Origin: Mallotus nudiflorus
Taxonomy: Eukaryota > Streptophyta > Magnoliopsida > Malpighiales > Euphorbiaceae
DNA length: 64,000 bases
Assembly: GCA_947683625.1 (NCBI GenBank)
Contig: CANTUR010000039.1
Span: forward strand, 3,472,001-3,536,000
Direction of reading: 5' to 3'
In this document: positions 33,347-45,849 of the stretch, piece by piece
Position numbering within the stretch: position 1 is the stretch's first letter
How the letters are laid out: each line of letters begins with the position of its first letter
Position numbers and translations under genes: made by a program
The notes under the pieces: model-generated
Databases searched by the model: none
The model's input: the letters and a program-made list of their open reading frames with translations, nothing else
What the model was told of the DNA's origin: nothing

Positions 33347-35000
33347 ATGAGTGACTAAGAAGATACCTCCTATCAACAATTCAAAGATAGGCTAAAAGAT
33401 GGGATCCAAAAATTGCTCACTGATGGTACTATAGCTGAAATCCTCCAAGCCTAAATTAAGGCCATAAATGCCTAAGATGGGAATAATACACCACTAAATT
33501 AAGCTTCTACATCTTTTCACCCTAGGGTAGGGAATTCCTCACACTCCAATTCAAGTTAATAATGATAATGAATTCTACTATGATCTCAAAAATGCAATAA
33601 AAGCTATAAAAATTATTGACATATTCTACTAAAATCTTATAAATGCACTAAAAGCTGCAAAAATTATTGACATAGCCAAACATGAATTGATGGGGGAGGT
33701 TATATTATTGGCTAACAGAATGGCTCAGTTGGAATTTGCCTTTAAAGATAAATGAAGCCATGCTCCAAAAGCTTTACTGACCTAGCATTGTTCAAAGATG
33801 AACCACTCCCAAATGATTTCAAACTACCAAAATTTGCTAAGTTCAATGGAAAGGGGACCCAAGGATCCATCTAAGGCAATATGCTACCTTTATGGCTGCT
33901 ACAAAGCTATCAAAATCCTAAATTGTTTTATTCTTCTTCACATCATTAGAGGAAGGACCAAGAGCATGGTTATTTGACCTTGAGGATGAAATTAAAAGTG
34001 ATTGGCTACTATTAACTCAAAATTTTATCAAGCAGTATGAATACAACACTCAAATAGACATCACTCGTAGAGATCCTGAGACCATGAGATAGAAACCGGT
34101 GAAGCTTTCTTTGATTATGTCATAAGATGGCAAGGAAAGGCAGTCAAAATGAGAAACCATCCTTTTAAAGATGAATAGATAGAGTTGATAATCAAAAGGG
34201 CATTACCATATTTCAAAAAATAGATGATCTTTGCTCATTATCCTGACTTCAGAGCTCTCCATCATGCTGGAATCAAAATTGAAGATAAGGAACCTTAGCA
34301 AGCTAAAAACAATTTCCATTGTAATACCTAATCAAACATCCAAAAAACATTTACCTGAGCCATACAAATAAACCTAATCCAACCCAATACTCATAGTCCA
34401 CCATCTGTTGATGCCATTAAACCATCGAGAAAGTTCTCAAGCTTTAACCTCCCACTATCCAAAGTATTCTAGAGACTTCAACAAAAGAACCTCCTACAGC
34501 CTTAAGAGCCCAAGCCTCTTCCAAATCCATTACCCCCTTATATGGAACAAAACCCATTATACCATTTTCACTAAATGCCTAGTCACACTATTGATGCATG
34601 TAAAACTCTCAAGAATGCCATCCAATACCTCATTGACTCTAGAAAAGTTGACAACCTAGAAAAATAACCCAGCATCAAGACCAATCCTCTCCTAAATTAT
34701 TAAAACATGCCTCCACTAACCATCAGCATGATATCCTCTAATCTACCAGAAGACCTTATTGAACAATCAATCCAAGCCACCTAAGAAACCTAAGATAAAT
34801 TCTTAGAAGACAAACTCTCGTGCCTTATTCTTGTACCTCATGACTCTAGTGAAGATGAATAATGTCCTTCTACCTTTGAAAACATTTTGATGCCATGGAA
34901 ATTCCTCCCCTGCTTAATGATACAAAAAAGAGTTAGGGATGTAGCTCTCCCTATGAATAGTGAAGTGATTGATTGCCCTTACTCATAAGAAGAAAACATA
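33347..35000 (+). pseudogene. Element B gag
   Basis: After an ATG at 33347 (MSD*EDTSYQQFKDRLKDG), the plus strand gives KFAKFNGKGTQGSI, then EGPRAWLFDLEDEIKSDW with LLLTQNFIKQYEYNTQID (about 33950-34060), and GEAFFDYVIRWQGKAVKMRN (about 34100-34160). This is the Retrotrans_gag core of Tat elements (F.G..DP..HL, W…L…F..QY.YN, E.F.D...RW..KA..M). Gag forms the particle shell. Frames shift at least three times and stops are frequent. Confidence 0.75.
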
Positions 35001-35559
35001 AGCAAAAATCTCAGTAGTGGCTATGAAGTATTGGATTTACTAGGCTAACCATCTAAGAAGTTCAACTACCAAGTCAAGTACACAATACCCCTTGCTATTC
35101 ACACTCACGTAGAAAACAGTGCCCTCATGATGGGATAAGAATTTGATAACAAAAATAGGGTGACAGTGCTATTCAGCTTTAGAACCTGAAGGTCATGGGG
35201 ATCGATATATGGTATGACTTCGATGATCCTAAAATAATTGTTTAGGACCAAAATAGTAGTACAAAAGTAGATAAGTAAGTAGCTAAGAAGCCCTTACTAG
35301 CAGTCAACCATATGACTTGCATCAGGCGAGTATATCAACACCTTAAGAAAGAGAAAGATCCCCCTAAAGGAAAAGAAGTGACAAGTGATCAAACTCTAGT
35401 TAAAGAGGAAGACACTATCCTCAAATAGCTTAAAAAGACTCAGGCATAAGCTAGTATCTAGGACCTACTCACAGCCTCCAAGAAGAATAAGGATGCCTTA
35501 GTCAGGGCATTAGATGAGGAAAAGATTGCCACTAATAACTTTCCCTGCAAGATGATAGC

Positions 35560-36034
35560 CTCTTTAATGAAACCTCCCTCTAATGCAATTACCTTTTTGG
35601 ATGAAGATTTACCCCTCCAAGGAAGGGTGCACAATCGTCCTCTCTTTATATAAGCAATTGTTAGGTCTAAAAAGACTCTGTGTGTCTTGGTGGATGATGG
35701 ATCTACTATTAATGTTTGTCCACTGAGGTTACTACATAAGTTTGGGATGAATACTGAAAACTTAGAAGAATCCAATATGGTCATACGAGCCTATGATGAT
35801 TCAAAAAGGCCAGTAATCAAGAATTTCAAAGCAGTAGTTATAGTGGGTAATATCGAATTGGTAATAGAATTTACCATCTTAGACATCCCTCTAACTTTTT
35901 CCCTACTACTAGGAAGACCTTGGTTACACCCACTAGGGGGCATACCCTTTACTATGCATCAGAAGATCAAGTTCCCTCTAAATGGAAATGTTGTTACCAT
36001 CCTGTTGAAAAAAATAACATTATTACCTGTCTAA
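35560..36034 (+). pseudogene. Element B aspartic protease
   Basis: The plus strand reads FLDEDLPLQGRVHNRPLFI, a stop, then VLVDDGSTINVCPLRLLHKF (35690-35745), with IEFTILDIPLTFSLLLGRPW near 35860-35925. The active-site triad DGS is intact and the LLGRPW block is the usual C-terminal signature of retropepsins in this clade. It would process the Gag-Pol polyprotein. One stop precedes the active site; otherwise this is one of the better-kept parts of the element. Confidence 0.85.
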
Positions 36035-36099
36035 ACGTGGTCCCACTAGGATTTCAGGTTTCTGTAATCAGTGACGATCATATCGATCTTAAAGTTGTT

Positions 36100-36190
36100 G
36101 CCATGATGAAGAAGATGCAATATCTACTAGGAATAGGATTATAAGGAAGGAACATTAGGGTCACAAAATCCCTGACTTCTGAGGACAGAC
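36100..36190 (+). pseudogene. Element B G-patch
   Basis: KKMQYLLGIGL*GRNIRVTK matches the G-patch core (Y..G.GLG.N..G) found between protease and reverse transcriptase in this clade, better kept in element C at 56460. G-patches bind RNA or helicases. One stop lies inside. Confidence 0.55.
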
Positions 36191-36532
36191 CCACAGATGT
36201 TGTCTAGGGTATGATCTTGAAAAGGACATTGGGGTTAAAAAGATGATTTCTTTTATGGCTAAAAGCTCAACCTGAGTCTACTAAGGACAAATTGAGAAAT
36301 GGGTAAGCAATGGGACCTAGAAAGTAGGGTTTGAGATCTTCAATGACACCCTCAAGGGAAATCGCCTACTAGATATGGTCACTGAGACTGACATCAATAA
36401 GATAATAAAAAATCTAAAATTAGAATCTGAGAGTGAGACTATTAATTATGCTCAAGGTGTTGCCATCCTCGAGTCAAGCATTAATGACATCCTATTTGAA
36501 AGCATTATGATGATGATCTCTATACTTTTTCT

Positions 36533-36834
36533 TTGTTTGAAATTGATGATATAGTGAACTTTAAAGTTAATGCAATGAAATCAAATTTTTCTTATTTCTT
36601 TGATGTCTTTCCTGATGGTAGTGTGCATTGCATTAATCAAAACATTAGCATATTTGACATTCATTCCACATGCGCTAAATCATTTGACATTGGCACAAAA
36701 TCTGAACCACACATTCTATATATTTCAAAAGGTGTTACCCTTGAAGAAAGGAGAGAAATTGAAAAAATATTAATAAAATATTCAAAAGCATTTGCTTGGA
36801 CATACGACGATATGTCTGGCATTGACAGAGACAT
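36533..36834 (+). pseudogene. Element B pol, segment before the reverse transcriptase
   Basis: Open from 36533: VNAMKSNFSYFFDVFPDG, then SKGVTLEERREIEKILIKYS and KAFAWTYDDMSGIDRDI. The W.Y.DM.G.D.DI block immediately precedes the reverse-transcriptase domain in gypsy pol. The frame is cut at 36834 by the solo LTR and resumes VQYFIPTKDGCIRVKHKLRR at 38920. Confidence 0.85.
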
Positions 36835-38914
36835 TATAGACGGCAGGGTTTAGAGCACGTCCAAGATTTTAGCAACCGTGACACTGTTTGGGCTTAGGGT
36901 CCTATAGAATACACTAACCATTATCACAAAGACATGGCGTGGAGATGAGGAGTTGCCACACAGGGCAATAATTGGGACAAATCGAAAGGTGGTACCTGAT
37001 TTTCTAAAAGAAAGCTAGCACCACAACTAGGAGATTTTGGGAACGAAATACTAACTTCTCTTAGTCTTGTGTTCATTTAGAATTACTTTATAAATTATTA
37101 TTTCATTCTCTAATTACATGCAATTTTATTAAAACCCTATTTGAACATCCATCTAACCCTAAGGCATCTAGTCAATAAAATCACACATAAAAAATGCATT
37201 CAAGCGCATCGTCCTTAAGTCTAAACTAGGTTAGTTTTATTGAAAGTTAGCTAGATTTACAATTTTTATTTACAAATGAAAATGAACAAAAGGTGGACCT
37301 ACATTGTTATTAGTTAGTGAGCTTAAGTCTATTGATTTTAATTATCTAAAGGTGGGCCTAAATCTATAAGTTTTAAAGAAATTGGATTTTATAAGTGGGC
37401 CTAGTATAACTTGATTTTAAATGAAATGTGGGCCTAAGTCTATTTATTTTAAAGGAAATAAAATTAAATAGTCTAAACTAAGTCTAAATTAATTTTCGTT
37501 AAAAAATGAGCCTAAGTCTAAATTAACCTAATATGCCTAAATTGATTTTAATTAATTAACATAAACCAATTTAAGCCTATTTTATTTAGTGGGTTTGAAC
37601 CTATCATGGGCTTGGGGCCTAAAAGGATAGAAACCTAAAAAACAAGCCTAAAACAAATAAAACACAAAACATAAATCATACACTTTAATGATTTTCTAAA
37701 AAACCTAAATCAATTTACATGTAACCCTAAATTAATCTACATCCATCATTGATTTTAATTGATTTTTACCCAACTGAACCTAAATTACTAATTCATTTTA
37801 AAAATAGAAAAGTAAAATTTTACTATTCCCACTACTGGGGTTATTACAATATTCTACATATTGGAAATTAAAATTAATTACAAACCCAAATTAATTAATA
37901 CACAAAACATAGAAAAAAAATAATGAATGTAGAAACATCAAACCCTAAAATCTAATCACAATCTAGAATCCATGGCATTCCATGGATCCTCTATTTGATT
38001 CTGGATATCTGGCAGTGACCTCATCAATCCCTAATTGGATTCCAAAAGGAAAACACAAAAAATAAAAATCACAGAAATCACATTAGACAAATGAGTAAAA
38101 AATAAAATAACAATTAAAGGAAATTAAATTAAAAAGAAAATCAAAAGATAAGATAAAATGGAAATAAGATGTTGTGCATAGGCTCTTGGATGGCCCCTTA
38201 AATTAGGATTGTCACTGTTTTTTAACTCGTTGTTTTGATTTTGGACAAGGACTGATTGCATTCAGAGACACAAATCATTCTTTTCAAAGCCTTTGAAGAA
38301 TAGTATCAAGAAACTAAGGTTTTGAGAAACAAAAGAAATCAATATAATGAGTGTTGTGCAGGTTTTCTTCTCGATAGTGTCCCTAGTTTTTTTTTTCACA
38401 ATTCTAGGTTTTCACACAGTAGGATTTTTTTTCATGCCATCCTCTTTTTTCACTCATGCAGTCTCTGCCTTTTTAAAGCAGAGACTTGCAAGCTGATCTT
38501 CCTCATTTCCAGGAAACAGACTCTATCTATTTAATTTTCAAAATTTTTTATGCATTTTGACCACGTTATCTACTAACAAAAAATAAATAAAATAAATTTT
38601 TAACCAATCAAAAAAGAGAAAAATTGATGAAAATTTGAAAAATAGGATTTTTCACGCATCAGCATTACATAATGTCGGTTGACATTGTGCAATGCTAGTC
38701 AACATTACACAATGTCGATCTTCAAAATTTTTTTAACTTTCAATTACCAAAACACCCTTAAAAACTTATTTTTTGCAATCAAATCCTAAAAATGTTACAA
38801 TTTAGTCCCTAAAGTCCAGAAAACCAACAATCGAGCTTAATTTTTGAATAAATTTCATTATAGGGGCTTACGTCATAATTGTGCACAATTGCATCCTAAA
38901 ATTGGGTGCTTACA
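36835..38914 (-). mobile_element. Solo LTR of the element C family, minus orientation
   Basis: The reverse complement of this 2080-bp block matches the C LTR (50592-52740) from TGTAAGCACCCAATTT to the …CTACA-type end (here …CTATA). It is flanked by a perfect 5-bp target duplication gacat (36830-36834 and 38915-38919), and the pol reading of element B joins cleanly across it (RDI|VQYF). No internal sequence or second LTR is present, so it arose by recombination between the LTRs of a full element. Confidence 0.93.
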
Positions 38915-39850
38915 GACATTGTTCAATACTTCATCCCTACCAAAGATGGGTGCATAAGAGTAAAGCATAAATTGAGAAGGCTCATACTAGAATGGGCCTA
39001 ACTAGTGAAAGAAGCCATTGAGAAGTAGAAAAATTCCTAAAGGTAGTAGACTATCCAAAATAGTTAACAAATGTAGTGCTAGTACCAAAGAAAGATAGAA
39101 GGGTTAGAATCTGTGTTGACTATAAAGATTTGAACAAGGCCTGCTCGAAAGATGATTTCCTACTACCTCACATAGATATACTTGTTGACAGCGTCACCAT
39201 ATGTGCAATGTACTCCTTCATGGATGGATTCTCTGGGTACAATCAGATCCTAATTGCCATCATCGACAAAGCAAAAATAACTTTCATAATAGAATGGGAG
39301 TACTTATTGCTATAGAGTAATGCCCTTCGATTTAAAGAATGTAGGAACAACTTACCAGAGAATGACAACTACAATGTTCCATGACATGATACACAAAGAA
39401 GTAGAAGTGTGCATCGATGAAATAATGGTCAAGTCAAAAACTAGGGAAGAAAACCTATTCGATCTCAAAAAGTTCCCCAAAAGAGTCGAGAAGTACAGTC
39501 TCAGGCTTAATCCAAAGAAATGCGTATTCGGGATCACTTTAGGAAAGATGTTGGGGTATGTTGTTAGTTAGAATGGGATTGAAATGGATATAGACAAAGC
39601 AAAAGCAGTTAGAGAGATGCCAGTGCTAAAAATAGAAAAAGAAATTAGAGGGTTTCTAGGGAAACTACAATTCATTAATAGATTCATTACCAAGTTAACA
39701 ATAGTTTGTGAACCAATCTTCAAGCTACTCAGAAAAGATAAACTAGTTGAGTGGAATGAGCAGTGTCAGTTAGCATTCAACAAGATTAGAAACTACCTAG
39801 CTAACTTAACAGTTTTGAAACCACCTAGCTAACTCAACAGTTTTGAAACC
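38915..39850 (+). pseudogene. Element B reverse transcriptase
   Basis: Reads VQYFIPTKDGCIRVKHKLRR, LVPKKDRRVRICVDYKDLNK, then DDFLLPHIDILVDS, MYSFMDGFSGYNQI, MPFDLKNVGTTYQR and VCIDEIMVKSK (39407-39440), and LRLNPKKCVFGITLGKMLGY. The catalytic YVDD box is CIDE here, so the second catalytic Asp is Glu and the Tyr is Cys; polymerase activity is very unlikely. Stops lie at about 39004-39065, 39316 and 39571. A 28-bp tandem duplication near 39797-39852 shifts the frame at the junction to RNase H. Confidence 0.9.
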
Positions 39851-39854
39851 ACCT

Positions 39855-40262
39855 AAACCAGGGATACTTTTAACTATGTATCTGGCCATCGAAGGAAATG
39901 CAATTGGTATAATGTTAGTCCAAGAGGGAGAAATGAAAGTAGAATATGTAGTCTACTAATTAAGTAAGAAGATGTTACTGTATAAGGAATAGTACAGCCA
40001 AGTCAAGCATATATGCCTAGCAATGGTAGAGGCAATGAAGAAACTCAAACATTACTTTTAGTCCTACATAGTTCATGCTGTGTCTAAAATGGATCCAATG
40101 AAGTACCTCTACGAAGCTCCCTCCTTGGTGGGAAAATTTGCCAAGTGGCTTATGCTATTTATAGAATTTGATGTGCAATACTTGACTAAGAAGATAGTAA
40201 AAGGAAGAGTAGTGGCTAAATTTCTAGCTCTCAGCCTTATTCCAGACTCAAAAGAAATCTAA
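39855..40262 (+). pseudogene. Element B RNase H (reverse-transcriptase-linked)
   Basis: Follows the reverse transcriptase: GNAIGIMLVQEGEMKVEYVV, then YSQVKHICLAMVEAMKKLKH, VSKMDPMKYLYEAPSLVGKF, AKWLMLFIEFDVQYLTKKIV and VVAKFLA. This is the usual gypsy RNase H/tether layout (YLAI…GA.L.QE….YY.SK…Y...EK.CLA....KLRHY). Three in-frame stops. Confidence 0.8.
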
Positions 40263-40289
40263 CTAGACTTCCTGGACGACCTTAGTTCA

Positions 40290-40720
40290 ACCATTGAGAT
40301 TCAAGAATGGCTGATGTATTTTAATAGAGCAATTAATTAGTTTGTCAGAGGAGTCGATGTCATAGTACAATCTCCAAAAGGAAAAGTGGTACCAATTGCC
40401 AAAAAGCTTAAGTTCAGAGTCACAAATAATGAAGTATAATATAAGGCATGTGCACTAGAAATAAAAGCACTGATAGTCCTAGATTTTACATAAGTCAAAA
40501 TCTTTAGAGATTTTGTGCTAGTAATCAACCATGCCACAAAAAAAAGGCAATTGAAAGAGCAACACCTAAGGCCTTACCTAGATCACTTGAAGTTGCTTAC
40601 CATGTCCTTCAAAAAATGTAGATTCATTCATCTCCCTATAAACCACAATTAGATGGTAGATGCACTTGCTTCCTTAGCATCAATATGGGAAGGACCATCC
40701 AAAATGCCCATGAAGCCTTG
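40290..40720 (+). pseudogene. Element B second (archaeal-type) RNase H
   Basis: EWLMYFNRAIN*FVRGVDVI, then VVPIAKKLKFRVTNNEV*YK and the C-terminal FIHLPINHN*MVDALASLAS fit the extra RNase H of Tat-clade elements (YFDGA…GAG.G..L..P.G….TNNEAEYEA…D.N..AD.LA). Here the first catalytic Asp (YFDG) is Asn and the NEAEY glutamate is a stop. A second RNase H before the integrase is the accepted marker of the Tat lineage. Confidence 0.8.
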
Positions 40721-40959
40721 AATCCTACTCAGATTGGGACAACCTTGTCATAAGAACTGCAGAATAATAAAGATAGGAATAGTTAAAAAACCCTAGTTCT
40801 ATGACATCCAAGGATATTTAAAGGAACAAGCCTATCCCCATCAGGCAAGTGAAAAAGGTAAGGCAGTCATTCGATGATTAGCATTAAAATTCACATCACA
40901 CCAAGGTGTGTTATACACAAGAACTTCAGATAGGTTACAAATCTAATGTCTATATGAAA

Positions 40960-42002
40960 CTAAGGCTGGAGAACAATAGAAGAAGTACACAAAGGTGTTT
41001 GTGGTCCACACATGAACAGAGCAATCCTAGCTAAGAAGCTAATCAAACAAGGGTTCTTCTAAATAACAATGATGGAAGACTGTATCAAATTCATAAGGGA
41101 ATGCCACAAGTGTCAAATCCATGAGAATGTCAACCATTTTCCCCTAACAGAATTACACTACATCTCCTCTCCATGGCCCTTTTTAACATGGGGACTAGAC
41201 ATAATTAGGGAAATCCACCTAATAGCCTTGAACGGACATAGGATCATATTAGTGGATTACTTCACAAAGTGGGTCAAAGCATAATCATTCATAAACATAG
41301 GAATCAAGCAAGTGGCTAAGTTCATAAAAAGAAATTTGTTCTATCGATATGGGATCCCTATCACATCATCTCTAACAATGGTGTTTAATTCCAAGGGGAA
41401 GTTAGAGAACTACTAAGGAGTTATAAGTTGGAACATCATAAATCTTCTTCTTACTAACCACAAGCAAATGGGACCATCAAAACTGTAAATAAGAACATTA
41501 AGAAGATTTTGTCAAAGATGACTTAAACTTACCAAGACTAAGCAGATAGATTGCCATATGCATAATGGGGGTACCGAATAATAGTTAGAACTTCAACCAG
41601 AGCAACTCCTTTCTCACTAGTACATAGATCAAAAGTAGTACTTCTAGTCAAAATAGAAATCAAGTCTCTTTATATAGTAATTGAATATGAATTTCCAGAA
41701 GTACAATAGGCCCAACAGAGGCACAATAATCTCACTCTCTTAGACAATCGAAGGCTCAAGACTCTATACCACACACAGTTGTATCATGCTCAACTAGCCA
41801 AACCCTTTAACAGAAAGGTGAAACACAAGAGTGTGAAAGCAGGAACATTCCAGACCCTAGAGGGAAATTCATACCAAACTGGGAAGGCCCGTACTTGGTC
41901 AAACATGTCTTATCAAAAGGAGCAGTCAAGCTAATGGATTATAAAGATAATGAATTCTTTGAACCTGTCAATACAGAGTGCTTAAAGAAGTACTATATCT
42001 AG
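40960..42002 (+). pseudogene. Element B integrase
   Basis: Reads GVCGPHMNRAILAKKLIKQG (40998 on), CHKCQIHENVNHFPLTELHY, SPWPFLTWGLDIIREI and RIILVDYFTKWVKA (zinc-binding and first catalytic Asp), then HIISNNGV*FQGEV, YQPQANGTIKTVNKNIKKIL, and finally NWEGPYLVKHVLSKGAVKLM with a stop at 42000-42002. Two of the three D,D,E residues are lost: DNG reads NNG, and the Glu of NGAVEAANKN is Lys. The C-terminal GPY motif is intact. Confidence 0.88.
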
Positions 42003-42017
42003 GGCAAAAAAATCCCA

Positions 42018-42525
42018 TTTAGTTGAGAACCTAAAAATGGTAGCTCAAGTAAAAGTTAAGGACTTCTCACTAGGTTGAAAACCCTACATGGGCAACCTAG
42101 GCAAAAATTAGGGAAAGAGAGAAAATACTTAACTAGAAACCCTAAGAAGGCTAGTTAGGAACAGGGGTAACCACAAGTTTAAAATTTGTATGAATGTACC
42201 TATGCTCTTCTTAAATGATTTCAGTGAAATGAGAATGATTGCCAATTTACACGAAATATTTTTGGAAAAGTGCAATGCATTTTTTATCATCATGAATTGC
42301 AACAAACATGCTTTGCATTTTCTTTCATTACATGACCACAATTCTTGCTATCTTCTTTAAACTCTATCCTCAAGATTAGCAATTATCATCGAAGCCTAAA
42401 AAAAGCCCAGCTAGGTGTGAAGAGTTCTAAAAGGAGACACTCTAGGCAAAAAGGGAAGGAAAAAACAAAACCCAACTAAGTGTGAAAAGCTCCAAAAGGA
42501 GTTGCTTAGAAAAAAGGGAAAAATA
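42018..42525 (+). repeat. Post-integrase boxes of element B
   Basis: Repeated variants of 'gttgaaaaccctacatgggc' plus 'aacctaggcaaaaattaggg' at about 42018, 42075 and 42123, with diverged copies at 42395 and 42455. The same box follows the integrases of C and A. Confidence 0.7.
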
Positions 42526-42782
42526 AAAGAGGTAGACAATAACAATGGCAAACATCAATAGGCATAGCAATGGCATACAGTAAGAAGTGTATGCACTATA
42601 GTCATCATCATACATGTATCGTACAACACATACAGGACAAATGCCCATATACAACACCTAAAGTCCATAACCTTGGGAAAAGGATATAACAAAACAACCA
42701 CAAGCCAAAAAGACCTACACCTAGCTCCTAAAACAACTACATCGGACGTGGCTACCACTAGAATAGAGCATCAATCCTACTC

Positions 42783-45642
42783 AAGAATCCTCATCATTTG
42801 ATCTAGGATCCTCATTGTTCATCACAAAGGATGCTAGCCGTGACTCTAGCTCACCAATATGGTTATGATACGCTATACACTCCCACTCATGGCCAGCATG
42901 GAGATGTTCAGCCTGTATTACATGAAAATTGCATATCATACATGCATATATAAAACATATGCACAAATAAACAGGTACAATAAATAAGGCATACCCTTTA
43001 ATTACTCACAAACTCCATAAAGTGTTGCCATGCACTCCCTACAATAGTATACCAATATTAGCTAGAAGAGACAAGGATCTACAAAAAATAAGCAAATAAG
43101 TCAAGCACCAATCATTAAATAGGAAAAACAAATGCATAATAAGTGAAATAAAGCACCAACATAAGAAGCGTTAGGAGGGATAACATCTGACTGAGGAAAG
43201 CCTGGACGAGGCAAATCAAGATACACTCCTCCACCAAAGATGTCCATCCCAGATAACACCAAGGATGACCTAACTATCAAGTCCCCAACAATGGCACCAC
43301 CAGAAGCCACACCACTAGTATGGGTAGTCACCACAGTACGAAACATGCCCTCATCCTCCTCAAAATGGGATCCTGATATCTTTTAATGAGATCCCCATCA
43401 CTGTAGGTAAGTCCCTATAATATATCAATAACAACTTATTACTAACAAAGTTTGTTACATACTTGTGCAAAACAGGAATAAAAGCCTATTGGATCAAAAA
43501 AAGCGACTCTTGACATTCCACTTGATGCTCCAGTCCTCAAATCCAAAGGACGAGCCCCATTTGCCTAGGTAGAGGCAAAGGAAAGATGCCACCAGCCACA
43601 ACATTGATCAACTATGGGATCAACACATCAAAACAAAGAGAGCCTACACCTTTTAGGAGACTCTCAGAAGGACATCCCCATAGTGGCAGCAAGCTCATTC
43701 GCACTAAACTCATGACTCCAGAAATGTCATTAGGAGCAGGAATAAGGACTCTCCTCACAAATGGACCATCCCATAAATGATGGACTTGCTCACCTAGATA
43801 CCACATCTTGCTAGTAAGGCCAGGGAGCAACACTTATCTGTTTGTCAACTATTATGCTGTCACCATCTCTGCTGTCCAATTTGACCTCACCACCCACTAG
43901 CAAAGGAGGACCTGCTTAAAATGCAAAAATGAATGAAGAATCTCCAGAAAATGAAACAACCATACACAACAAGAATCAGACATACGTGTCCAGGGGATAG
44001 CCTACCCATGTAGTCTCGAGCTACTGCACAATCCTCAATTAAATAAGTGGTCTTCCTAATCTAGCAGGAATAATGAGGAAACCCATCCTCCAAGAAATGC
44101 TCGATAAACGAATAAGGAAGAACCCCAAACTCATAAGCTTAAATCTATCAAAATCAAAACTTAGAAAGTAAAAAAAAAAAAAAGCAAAAGACAAAGAGCA
44201 AAAGGACAAATATAAGAACTCTTACTCATACCCAACACAAATAAGCATCCGCAAATCCTCGAGCCACCTTGGCATGTTGCATTCAAACCCGAGTAGAGAT
44301 GCTCAACAAACAGATGAGGAAGAACTCCAAACTTAAAAGCCCAAATCTATCAAAATCAAAAATTTAAAAGTAAAAAAAAAAAAGACAAAGACCAAAAGGA
44401 AAAATATAAGAACTCTTACTCATATCCAACATAAATAAGCATTCATAAATCCTTCAGCCACCTCGGCATGCTGCATATATACCTGAGTACATATAGGTGA
44501 AAGCAGCAATACCTCAGCAATACCTTGATAAGTTGTCTAAGTCCCTCAAGATAGGCAACAATCGCATATTACCCATACCTGAAGGATTCTGCAAGATGAA
44601 GCACTCAACAAGTAGAATTAGAATAAGAAGCAACAAGCTAGCTGCTCCACCAAAACAAGATAAGCATCATACATCATTCGCATTATAGAGACAAACTCGG
44701 TATAATGAGTGAGGTACGAACAACCCGACTTCATAGGGGTAGCCACCCTAAATAGGTCCATGGTAAAGCGCCTCCTCACCATCGTAGAAGAACACTCCTC
44801 CTCCCTTAAAGGAATAGGCTCCTCAAAAATGCTCAAGCCTGTGATAGTGGCGAAGTCTAGAGTTATGATGGTCATCTCTCCAATGGGCAAGTGAAAAGTA
44901 TGCATCATATCCATCTATCACTCAACCAACGCATACATAGCAATTTGACTTGATGCATATGAGTCATAAGAAAGTGCAGAAATAATCCCATCAAAATGCT
45001 TTCCTATAACTATCTGCTTCACATATAGTAGGAGACCCTGATAATATATGCTGACCTTGTTAAAACTACCAAGCAACACAATAACATACCTATGAGTCTA
45101 TAAATAATAGGTACACTATCAAAAATCTATGTAGTTAATAAATGCTAACACATCTTTTTCTCTACTATTTAATAGGATTAAGATAATAACAAGAGCTAAA
45201 AAGAAGCATCACGGCAAGCACTAGTAGACAATCATCAAGAGCTATCGGGTTATCAGCACTTACAATAAAACCATGAATTAACAATCACAATAAGAGCTAC
45301 AGAACTACAGCTACGACAACCTCAATTGAAAAACATAACAAATACAGCAAGGGCTAATAAATAACAAAGCAACACAAATAGCTAAATAACTTTAGGAAAG
45401 ATAGGGGACAAAGGAAGACCTACCTAGCAACAATGACGAGACCAAGTATGAGTCTCCAAACTATGAACCATAGGGATTGAATATCCTCGAGAAAGCCTAG
45501 GTGGTTGAGAACCCTGAGCATCATTAGTACTAGTCCCCACAGTGGAAGTCCTAGCTCTAGTAGCCTTTGTGAAGTCACCCTCGACATCCAAAAGGATATC
45601 CTCCAAACCCTTAGGAATGTCAGGGAACTCCATCTTATGCAA
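42783..45642 (-). pseudogene. Plant mobile domain (PMD) gene carried antisense by element B
   Basis: On the minus strand: a possible first exon MEFPDIPKGLEDILLDVEGD (45633 on); ISALSYDSYASSQIAMYALVE then MMHTFHLPIGEMTIITLDFA and TITGLSIFEEPIPLREEE (about 44990-44790), the classic PMD start; HLWDGPFVRRVLIPAPNDIS (about 43770-43715); GGAIVGDLIVRSSLVLSGMD (43295 on); and a last exon after a TACAG acceptor (42919): AEHLHAGHEWECIAYHNHIG then ELESRLASFVMNNEDPRSND, stop near 42783. It was evidently an intron-containing gene opposite in orientation to gag-pol. Stops and frameshifts between blocks mark it as decayed. Its role in the element is unknown. Confidence 0.7.
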
Positions 45643-45767
45643 AGAAAAAATAAAAACTCAAAAGCAAAAATAGTGTAGAAAATACCTAAAACTCGAAAGG
45701 GGTTAAGAAAAGATAGAAAACACCCATATAAGGCTGGAGAAGCCTCCCTAAACCTAAAAAATGGCAT

Positions 45768-45825
45768 CTTAAATAGACTAAGAGAGGGGAAGGCACATGG
45801 TCATGCTCTCCACACGTGCGGCCAT
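45768..45825 (-). promoter_or_regulatory. Promoter-like region of the antisense PMD gene in element B
   Basis: The minus strand has TATTTAAG (45775-45768), with a CACGTG G-box (45813-45818) about 40 bp upstream inside an imperfect palindrome (cacgtgcggccatatgcacg). The first plausible exon ATG is about 130 bp downstream (45633/45642). Position and motifs fit, but nothing proves use. Confidence 0.35.
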
Positions 45826-45849
45826 ATGCACGTCCCCCTTCCATGTGCT

